This document shows positions 56,401 through 64,000 of a DNA stretch of 64,000 nt, in pieces (position 1 is the first letter of the stretch; each line of letters starts with the position of its first letter). A model generated the notes under the pieces. The model did no database searches. It saw nothing but the letters and a program-made list of their open reading frames with translations, and was not told the DNA's origin. The translations under genes and the position numbers were made by a program. The DNA comes from Zymoseptoria tritici IPO323 (Eukaryota; Ascomycota; Dothideomycetes; Mycosphaerellales; Mycosphaerellaceae), in contig NC_018216.1 in NCBI RefSeq assembly GCF_000219625.1, forward strand, positions 1,116,001-1,180,000, given 5' to 3'.

Positions 56401-57923
56401 TTTCAGAAACCCATGCAGATTCTCCGGCGCTTCGACAGCGCTTCGATGAAATCCCGCGCGCTTATTTGAAAGTTGGATTTTGACTGAGGAGGGAGAGTAA
56501 ATATAGACGGCCAGCCGCCTGCTTCATCCTTACCTACCTCCACTTCTTGGACTTTCTTGTTGCGCACTCTTTACCGCCGATGCAGGTTTGGATTGCCGCT
56601 GAGATGGATGCTGGACTTGGTCTATTCTTGCAGGACAAGCGCTCGTACGAATGGAGTCCGCATGGGTAGAGATGTGATACTACATATCTCCACTTTCGTA
56701 GGAGCACGGGACTTTTTGAAGCGCCTGCGTCTGGACAGAGTTCTTGGAATATCGCTCGGCTTGTGGTATGCCTGCTCTAATCGCTCATATCGGAATCGTG
56801 TCGCGCTGTATCCTTGGCTGTTGAGGGCGGCTACCGACGGATCACAGCCATGGGACTATCGTGTAGCACTGTCCGACAGCAGCATCTGGCGGGTTGTCGT
56901 TCTTCGCGGTCGGGAGAGTGCGATTCGATGCGATGCGATGCGATCTACACCTGAAGCCAAGCAAGAGCTTTCGCTCAAAGGTCCAAAGGTGGAGTGGCAG
57001 AGGTAAGCCGAACGTGCGGAGACTGACTCCCAACGTCGAACGGCAAGTAACATCTCCATCTTCGATGTTCTCTTCCTTTTGAAACGAAATTGGCAAAGAA
57101 GTTCAATCAAGACCAGCAGTCTCACGAACTATAGAATTGGCGACGATCCACCAAAGCGTTACATTACGACGACCATGGGCGTCTCCACACAAGTTTCCTT
57201 CCACTTGTACGGAGTCACACCGCTGTCGCGAGGTCCCGACCCAGGTTGCACTCGCTCGCCACCAGACATCTCGCAATGTGCCAAGAGCCTTCACTCGAGC
57301 GTCACCATCATGAGGAGACCAGCCTTCGAGCATTGGAATAGCACATTTCAACCCGTCCACACGAATGGCAAGACATATCATCCTTGCTTGTTACGAATAC
57401 GATCACATCAGCCGTCGAATGCCGTTGCCGCAATCTTTCGTCGGTGGTTTCCAACTGTCCCCAAGTCCATACTATGGAGCCCGGCGATATTCCTTACCTT
57501 ATGCGAAATATCCACCGCTTCTCGGAGCAATGAGATGCCCGGTACATTGCATGAGCCCGATCGCACACTCCGAATAGATGAGTCATGCTCTCCGAGAAAG
57601 CTGGCATGAATGCCAGAGCTACGATGCATCAAAGCGTGTTTGCACCGCGCTTGCGACGCCACACCACGAAGCGATCGGTCCATCTGAAGCCTGTCGGGCC
57701 CGGAGGTTCAAGACAAGTCAAATGTATTGCAAGGCATGCGGCAATTTCGCGCCACTCGACTCGTTGACCGCGTCAGCGAGCTCTGTCGTCAGCTACGCTC
57801 GCTTAGGATACACAGCTACCTTGATGCTTTGGCCTTGCCCGGGACCTCTGTCCCAGAGCTTCCTTCATGGTCTTTTCCTCACGCGTCCCAAGAGCGATTC
57901 TTGCGTAGGCTACCACACTCGCT
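53456..57923. other. Gene-poor stretch, 4.5 kb
   Basis: The longest frames (140-176 codons, plus strand) have no recognisable motif or sustained protein-like composition and I do not call them genes. A core-promoter-like element sits at 56,498 (TATA string taaatatag followed by CT-rich sequence), upstream of only a 29-codon frame (ATG at 56580). A short (gcgat)n-like run is at 56,920-56,945. Composition is normal, so this is not RIPed DNA; it may be old gene debris and the HET gene's upstream region. Confidence 0.5.
56498..56580 (+). promoter_or_regulatory. Orphan core-promoter-like element
   Basis: A taaatatag TATA-like string at 56,498-56,506 is followed by pyrimidine-rich DNA (cttcatccttacctacctccacttcttgg) and an ATG at 56,580 that opens only 29 codons. 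This looks like a fungal core promoter and start zone without a recognisable gene behind it. Confidence 0.3.
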
Positions 57924-59674
57924 ATGCGACTCATCCACACTTCAAGATTCGAGCTCGAGGAGTTTTTCGACTCGGAGGTACCGCCCTACGCCATTCTGTC
58001 ACACTGCTGGGCGCGGGACGAAGTAAGCTACCAGGACTTCTTGTCAGGCGCCAAGCGCGACGGTGATGGATGGCGGAAGATCATGGACTGCTGCGAGCTC
58101 GCTCAGACCGACGATCTTGATTGGGCATGGGTCGATACGTGCTGTATCGACAAATCTAGCACGGCCGAGCTTTCGGAAGCCATCTAATTCCATGTACAGA
58201 TGGTATAGCTGGGCTCGCGTGTGCTACGTACTTCTACCGGACAATTGCAGTGGGGAAGAGTTTTTCACTTACTTCAGGGCAGCGATGCAATCCCCTGGGC
58301 CATTTCGGCGTTGCAGAGAGCGATGAGCCTCGTACCAATTCTGGCAAGACAACCGAAAGACTTGTCGAATCGCGATGGTTTACTCGTGGCTGGACCCTTC
58401 AGGAACTGCTAGCGCCGCGAACGATCTGTTTTTACGACTGCCATGGTGCACACAGTTCGGCAACAAGAAAAGCCTTGCTCCAACTTTATCCGACATAATC
58501 GGCATCAACGAGGAGTATCTCTCCGGCGAGCGGACTGTGTATCAAGCGAGTATATCATATCGGATGAGCTGGGCCTCTCGACGGGAAACAACACGCAAAG
58601 AAGATATTGCATACTGCCTCCTGGGGATTTTTGACATAAATATGCCTCTACTGTATGGCGAAGGTCTCGGAGCCTTCCGACGCCTTCAAGAGCTCTTGGT
58701 CGAGAAAAGCTACGACCATACCCTTTTCGCATGGACGTCCCGTAACGAAAACGAGTTCCGGAGCTCCTTCCTCGCAGAGAGTCCTTTGGACTTCGTCGAT
58801 AGTGCCTACCTGGTGCCCCTGCGGTACTTTGTACCGCCCTGCCAGGTCACCAGCCGAGGAGTACAATTCTCAGTTTATCCCATCTTGACGGACAGGTTCA
58901 ATGTGCACAGCGCTATCCGTCGATTGCCCCTGGCCTGCCGGGACTCTCGATGGGAATGGTACGAGCGCGTGGTCATCGAAGTGCGAGGAATGCACCGCGT
59001 CAATATTTTTCACGTCACCCATTACATACCAACGCGTGCGAACTCACGAGCTGCACCGGAGCAGTCCCAAGCAAGCTTTCCAAGAAGCCGTCTTGGTAAA
59101 TTCTATATGCACGGCCCTGAGTGCAGAGTATACCACCATCTACCTCCACGGCGGCGGTCCCCTTTATCCGTGGGGAGAAGGGCGAGCCCGTCTAACGAGA
59201 CACTTCGCGGCTATTGGCGTATTGCTCACCTCGTTCGGCGCCTATCTCCTCGCCATCGCCGTTTCGCAGAGCGTTGCTCTAGGACTCGAGGCGATGGTTT
59301 TCTCCATACTGGGACTCTATAGTGCGAGAACGTTGTTCTGCATGATGTCTGTAGCATACCCTTTGCTACCTGCCCGACGAGAGACTCTCTACTGGGTCGC
59401 CTTTGCGCTGATTGCTTTGCCTTGGTTTACCAAGCACGAAGTGGAAACTCGACTTCTTGCTCGGCTAGGTGTTCATCGGATTGCAAGGAGAGGTATTGCC
59501 GGTCTCGCGCATCTATCAGTACCAGTGATCTTGACGATGATGGTATGCTGCTTAGCAGTTTTGGTTGGTGCGATTGCCGGTCAGTTTGGTGAACGATGTA
59601 CTGTCCATTGGTGGCACTGTATATTGTCTCCATCCGGCCTGTCTGAATGTCTAGCGAAGAGGAGCATTGGAAAA
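57924..59674 (+). pseudogene. HET-domain gene broken by frameshifts, with membrane-segment tail
   Basis: HET domains mark fungal heterokaryon-incompatibility genes that trigger cell death on mixing of unlike cells. The frame opens MRLIHTSRFELEEFF and contains VPPYAILSHCW, AWVDTCCIDKSS and ELSEAI; an extra T at 58,185 then shifts frame so that the expected continuation (NSMYRWY) is read in another frame. RWFTRGWTLQELLAP at 58,372-58,416 is in a third frame, and near 58,442 one base is lost so that SISYRMSWASRRETTRKED and GIFDINMPLLYGEG return to the second frame. Further downstream (59,160-59,660), a frame with three or four hydrophobic segments may have been the original C-terminus. At least three indels make it non-functional. 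Confidence 0.85.
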
Positions 59675-59935
59675 TAATCAAGTCAGACGCCACATTTTCC
59701 GAGAGTGGACAGTCAAGGAGATGTGAATCGATGTTGTACATATATCGTCCGAACAAAGATTATGTACTTCCGTCCCATCATGTATGTGATCAGGACCAGC
59801 CTCATGATAATGGAGCACCATTTCGCTAGATGTACATGAAATGCCAGAGGAAACGCCCGCGCTAAACCCACACACAACACCCTCTCATCTCTCACCCGTT
59901 TTCACAACCTCACCTCAAAACTCCCGTAAGAACCC
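59675..59935. other. Short intergenic gap
   Basis: About 260 bases between the HET relic and the convergent large gene; no feature seen. Confidence 0.4.
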
Positions 59936-62900
59936 TCAAATCCACCCGCCTCTCACCTCCTCCCGAGCGACCAATTCCCCTTCAACCCCAAACTCACTCG
60001 TCCGCCTCCGTTCCAATACCCACGTCTGCTTCCCACTCCCATCCGTACTCTCTTCTCTCACATACGTCACCGAGTCCGAGGGTTTGCGTTCATGCTTCTG
60101 GATCGGACTCTTTGGCTCGTGTGGCGAGGTCGGGGTGGCGGGAAACCCGAACGAGAAGCCCGGTTCGCCTGCACCCGAATTCGAGGACTTTGTTTTCGGC
60201 GACCCACCCTGCGCCATGGCAGATGGACTGAGAGTGCTATTGCTGATGTCCCTCGGCATGGCTTTGCGAACGGTAACCGGGTCGAGCCATGTACTCGGCG
60301 TGCCGGCCTTGCGCGGCGTAGCGTCCAGGTCGACGGGGAGTCCAGTGGAGTTGTTGGCGTAGGGATCAAAGATCGCCCTCCTCTGTGCTTGTCCTTGGAC
60401 CGGAGAAGTCGGACTTTCTAGCACGATGCCTTGTCCCAACATCGGCATCGTGCCCGCAGTATAGTTCGGCAACAACCCACCACCCTGTGGACTCTCCGAC
60501 TCGGAACCGGACGTGCCTCTCGAATGCATCGCGGAAGGGAAGAAGTACGCGCCGCCGTGCTGATCCAGACTTTGCGCACTGCTGCGATTGCTGCCTTCGC
60601 TTTTCAGACTGCGACTGCCCGTCCTCGCGAAAGCTTGCGCCCGCAGTCTCCGTAGCTCTTCGCCTGAGATTTCACTCTCCATCAACGGCGTCACGGGCAT
60701 CCTCGCGAGTAGTCCAGTACTTCCCGCCCCCGCACTCACCGGCCCGCCAGGCAAGTGTCCAACAAACGAGCTCCGCTGAGAAAATTCGCTCCTCTCGGTG
60801 ATGGGCGTCAAATTCGGTTCTCGCAAACTCTTGTTTCGTTGCAGTCCATCATCGCCGTCGTAGCCAAAGTACCCTCCATTTTCAAAGGCGACTTCTCCTT
60901 CTTTAGAATTCGCGCGCGGACGGGAGTAAAAGGCGAATTCCTGCCCGTAAAAGCCGGAGTCGTCGGAAGCGAGGACTTCGGCGTTGGCAGCAGCGATGAG
61001 GTCGTCGTCGTCGAAGTCGTCGTCGGCGGAAGAGTTTTCGAAGGAGTAGGGGTTGGAGGTGGGGTCGAAGGAAGGGAAGGCGGCGGTGTCGGTTGGGTAG
61101 GTCGGTGAGTTGTCGGTAGGGAAGATCTTGAAGTCGTAGGGTGGAAAGGTGCTGCTCGGCGGGGGCTTCGTCGGATCATTGGGCCCAAGCATGAAGGACA
61201 TCGGCCTTTCTTCAAAACCAAAGTCGAATCCGAGCTTAGGTGGGGAGGATCCGACGGCAGGCTGGCGGTTCTGCTCCAATATCCCGGCATTGTGCTTCTG
61301 CAAACTCTCATCCCTCATTGGTAGCTCTCCACTCCCTTTCCTCTCCTCCTCCTCTAGCTCGCCAACGTCTTCATCTTCATTATCTTCAAGAGCATCGACG
61401 ATACCCGATCTCGAAAACTCCATCGAAGTAATGCGATCGAACCGTCCCTCCCTCTCCGCCCTATTGACCGCCTTGGCAAGCACTTCAAAGTAACGATTGA
61501 GATCATTCTGCATCTCCCTCTCGGTCTCGCCTCCCTTCCCAGCAGCGCCCAAAGCGACCGCGAGAGGGGGCATGCCGTTGCTTCCAATGGTGCCCCTCTT
61601 CGCATCTTCACTCGGGTTTCGTTGTGGAATTAGCTTCGGATCGACGGGGAAGAAACCACCATCTACGTCCTGCTGCGTGTTTTCGGTGGCGAAGTCGGAC
61701 AGCACGAGGTCTTCAAGCATCATCTGACTATGGCGTTTCGCCTGCTGGGCAGCAGCAGCGCCGAGTCCACCTGAGGGCAGAGCGAAAGTCGGGTACGGGC
61801 CATGATCACCGCTACCAGTGGTGGTGGAGTAGAATCCACTGCTATTCCTCGGTTTTCCCACTTTACCGGGAGCGTGTACGATATGATTTGCATTCGGCCT
61901 TGCGAGGTACTCATCGTCGTCGAGAAGATTTTCGTCAAAAGTGGAGTGGGACTGTCCTGCTCCTCCTCCCTGCAGTGGTGTAGCATCCACGTCCTTTGCA
62001 AATTCGCCATCGTCGACAAAGTACATGTCGTCATCGTCGTTGACTGCAGGTTTGTGGTGGTCAAATGTCTCGCTCTCTCTGGGGAATCGGAAAGCGTTTT
62101 GATCTGGTGTGGCGGAGGGCGGCCTTCGGACGGGCGAAGAAGCACGAGCAACGCCCCTTTCTTCCTGCTGAGAATAATGAGAAGCATCGCTGGGACGGGA
62201 GTAATGCGACATGGTACTCCTGTTCGTCTGCATCGGTCGAGGCCTAGCATGGTCGTTCGGAGCGGAAAGGAGAGAGGCGGATGCCGGAGCAGCAGCGGAT
62301 GTGTGCGCAGGTGTGGACCGCTGAGAAGGAAGATCCGGAGAATCATCCCCGTCTGAAGACGAAAAGTGGAAGTCTTGGAATAAACCAAGTCCAAGAGGAG
62401 CCGTAGCATTATTCGGTGAAGTCGCGAGCATCGGTGAGGCAACGCCAGCTTTTCGCACGAAACTTTCAAAGTCGCCACTTTCTGTCACGCCTCCCACTCT
62501 GCCAGGTCTGACAATCGGGCTGGTGAGAAGGCTGCCTCCCACAGAGCCGTTCCGTCGTCCATCGATGCGGAACGACTTGTCTCTCTTCAGCGGAGTGATG
62601 TCCTCTCGCTGGTCGCCTTGCGCGGGGCGTTCCAGTCCAGCGAGCGTGGTGGGGTCTAGCTGCGGACTAGTCACCGTTTCGCCATTCTCCTTTCTGGCAT
62701 TCTGAACATGGACGGGTGCAGGAGGCGGTGGGCGGGCCGGTTTCGTAGGTGTTGGCGTTCCGATCACTGTTGTCGGAGGCGATGATGCTTTGTTGTCCTG
62801 TGTCGGCGTCGAAATGTTCAATGCATCAGCCTTCTCCTCGCGAGGTGTGACGCCACGACTTCCCGATTCAAAAGTCATCCCACTAACCACCCGATTCCGT

Positions 62901-64000
62901 ACACTGTTACCACTGTCTCTCTGTGGTAGCGGCGGCCTTTGGGCCTTCTTTCCAGGCGACGGAACCGGCGTTGAGGCCGGAACGGGCAGACCAGGCACGC
63001 TCAACCTCATGCCACTCCCGATGGCGGACGGCGGAGCGAGCATACTCCCAACGCGACTCCTCTCCTCCGCACTCCTCTCCAAAGGCGGCGCATAATACAC
63101 CGAGTCCCGCAGGTACCCATCGATGGTACTATCGCGCCAGTATCCCCCATATTCACCCGCAAAGCTCCCCGCGTAGCTACTCGGAGCACCGGCACCAGGC
63201 GCGCCGTAGGTAGAATACGTATTCGAGCCGTGAGAGCTGTACGGCGCCAAAGGAGGAAGTGTTGAGTTGCGAGCGTAAATAGCCGAATGTGCGCGGAATG
63301 CGGGATGGTCGGCGTAAGGGACGTCGCGCTCGTCGGTGATGGTGGGAATGTTGGACTCGTCGTAGAGGGATGATGCGTCTGAGACTGAGCCTTCCGCATC
63401 GTCGGCGGCGGCGGTGGGGTTGTCTTGAGGAGGGAGTATTGTGGCGGATGTGGGTTGCGAAGATTTGTCAACGGTCTTGGTCTGTGGTTGATGGCTGGGC
63501 GGTTGGCAGTCCTCAGCATCAGCGTCCGACTCGGACTCTGACTCCGGCGAGGTAGGGTACATCGCAGCGTGGTTTCGTGGCTGCAGGTAGAATCCGGCCG
63601 GCCCTGCGCCAACTGGCTGCTGCGAACCTGTAGTGTCAATCGCTAAGGACGAAGTCGAACTCATCATTGCCAATCCCGGTTGTATACCAAGCCCAAGACC
63701 TCCCATATTGTCTTGCATCTCCATCTCGTCCATATCATCCATGGCATCCTCATCGAAATAGTCATCATCATCGGCATCGTCGTCCAACACCTTCGCAGCA
63801 GCAGCGGTAGTGGACTGGGCAAGATCGCCGCGTGAAGCAATCTTGCGATGCTTCTCCTCCAACGCCAATTCTTGCGCCGCGCTCCCCTCTCCGAGCTGGA
63901 AGGAGAAGCGCGAAGCATTGCTGTTCTGGTGCTTGGGGAGCGTAGAAGGGGATGTCCGCTTCGAGTGCCCAACTGCAGAGGCGCGTTTCTCGACAAGAGG
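59936..64000 (-). CDS. Long disordered conserved protein, 5' end outside the window, apparent frameshift
   Basis: A minus-strand frame of over 1300 codons ends at 59936. The product is acidic and Ser/Pro-rich, with a poly-Asp/Glu N-terminal region (DDDADDDDYFDEDAMDDMDE), long disordered segments and a few structured blocks: ENDLNRYFEVLAKAVNRAERE-like (read in part), RFDRITSMEFSRSGIVDAL and the C-terminal VTYVREESTDGSGKQTWVLERRRTSEF. Upstream of the last frame, another frame reading EKRASAVGHSKRTSPS and NSNASRFSFQLGEG continues to the right edge; the two join if one base is removed from the C4 run at 63,884-63,887. It is likely one gene with a single-base indel (or an assembly error). No function is recognised. 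Confidence 0.75.
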   Translation of the reverse strand, partial: PLVEKRASAVGHSKRTSPSTLPKHQNSNASRFSFQLGEGSAAQELALEEKHRKIASRGDLAQSTTAAAAKVLDDDADDDDYFDEDAMDDMDEMEMQDNMGGLGLGIQPGLAMMSSTSSLAIDTTGSQQPVGAGPAGFYLQPRNHAAMYPTSPESESESDADAEDCQPPSHQPQTKTVDKSSQPTSATILPPQDNPTAAADDAEGSVSDASSLYDESNIPTITDERDVPYADHPAFRAHSAIYARNSTLPPLAPYSSHGSNTYSTYGAPGAGAPSSYAGSFAGEYGGYWRDSTIDGYLRDSVYYAPPLERSAEERSRVGSMLAPPSAIGSGMRLSVPGLPVPASTPVPSPGKKAQRPPLPQRDSGNSVRNRVVSGMTFESGSRGVTPREEKADALNISTPTQDNKASSPPTTVIGTPTPTKPARPPPPAPVHVQNARKENGETVTSPQLDPTTLAGLERPAQGDQREDITPLKRDKSFRIDGRRNGSVGGSLLTSPIVRPGRVGGVTESGDFESFVRKAGVASPMLATSPNNATAPLGLGLFQDFHFSSSDGDDSPDLPSQRSTPAHTSAAAPASASLLSAPNDHARPRPMQTNRSTMSHYSRPSDASHYSQQEERGVARASSPVRRPPSATPDQNAFRFPRESETFDHHKPAVNDDDDMYFVDDGEFAKDVDATPLQGGGAGQSHSTFDENLLDDDEYLARPNANHIVHAPGKVGKPRNSSGFYSTTTGSGDHGPYPTFALPSGGLGAAAAQQAKRHSQMMLEDLVLSDFATENTQQDVDGGFFPVDPKLIPQRNPSEDAKRGTIGSNGMPPLAVALGAAGKGGETEREMQNDLNRYFEVLAKAVNRAEREGRFDRITSMEFSRSGIVDALEDNEDEDVGELEEEERKGSGELPMRDESLQKHNAGILEQNRQPAVGSSPPKLGFDFGFEERPMSFMLGPNDPTKPPPSSTFPPYDFKIFPTDNSPTYPTDTAAFPSFDPTSNPYSFENSSADDDFDDDDLIAAANAEVLASDDSGFYGQEFAFYSRPRANSKEGEVAFENGGYFGYDGDDGLQRNKSLREPNLTPITERSEFSQRSSFVGHLPGGPVSAGAGSTGLLARMPVTPLMESEISGEELRRLRAQAFARTGSRSLKSEGSNRSSAQSLDQHGGAYFFPSAMHSRGTSGSESESPQGGGLLPNYTAGTMPMLGQGIVLESPTSPVQGQAQRRAIFDPYANNSTGLPVDLDATPRKAGTPSTWLDPVTVRKAMPRDISNSTLSPSAMAQGGSPKTKSSNSGAGEPGFSFGFPATPTSPHEPKSPIQKHERKPSDSVTYVREESTDGSGKQTWVLERRRTSEFGVEGELVAREEVRGGWI

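Noticed and set aside
54117..57609. Series of 140-176-codon frames
   Set aside because: Several overlapping frames on both strands with equal length are typical of GC-rich noncoding DNA; no motif was found.

Overview
This window is nuclear DNA of a filamentous ascomycete. The genes carry short introns (49-77 nt in most cases) with GTRNGT donors and CTRAY-type branch points. There are NACHT-era fungal hallmarks such as a HET-domain gene, a LysM/chitin-binding secreted protein and a DUF7918 protein, and one 5.3-kb block carries the scars of repeat-induced point mutation (RIP). Gene content and style fit a dothideomycete; that class assignment is an inference, not something one marker proves.

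Left part (1-29.7 kb) is ordinary, gene-dense, mostly housekeeping sequence: the 5' end of cohesin SMC3, a large proline-rich/coiled-coil protein, poly(A)-binding protein Pab1 (four RRMs plus MLLE), a nine-exon Dal5-type MFS permease, ESCRT-III Vps60, a YTH-domain m6A reader, a secreted FAD-linked oxidase with an unusual Arg at the usual flavin-His site, a conserved protein split by an in-frame TGA, a conserved unknown, GPI mannosyltransferase 2 (Gpi18), a zinc alcohol dehydrogenase with a 17-nt exon, a LysM plus double chitin-binding secreted protein, and the tRNA thiolase Ctu1/Ncs6.

The middle (about 29.8-35.1 kb) is a decayed mobile element from which CpA/TpG has been almost completely removed. 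Reading through TAG/TAA stops shows three coding relics: a plus-strand Cys-rich ORF with an intron, a 621-codon minus-strand frame of unknown family containing 15-bp tandem repeats, and a minus-strand integrase-core protein. Next to it lies an accessory pocket (35.1-40.9 kb) with two tandem duplications: a pair of unknown ~320-366-aa proteins and a pair of tiny membrane proteins, followed by a secreted Ser/Thr-rich protein.

The right part (41-64 kb) returns to conserved genes: an alpha-arrestin with a PPxY motif, a purine nucleoside permease-type protein, a DUF7918 protein, an OB-fold-like unknown, an Apd1/Aim32-type ferredoxin, a multi-pass membrane protein, a Pcl-type cyclin, then a 4.5-kb gene-poor stretch, a frameshifted HET-domain pseudogene with a membrane tail, and a long acidic/disordered unknown protein that runs off the right edge and shows an apparent one-base frameshift in a C4 run.

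Gene models were built by hand from reading frames, splice signals and protein-family continuity; no database search was possible.
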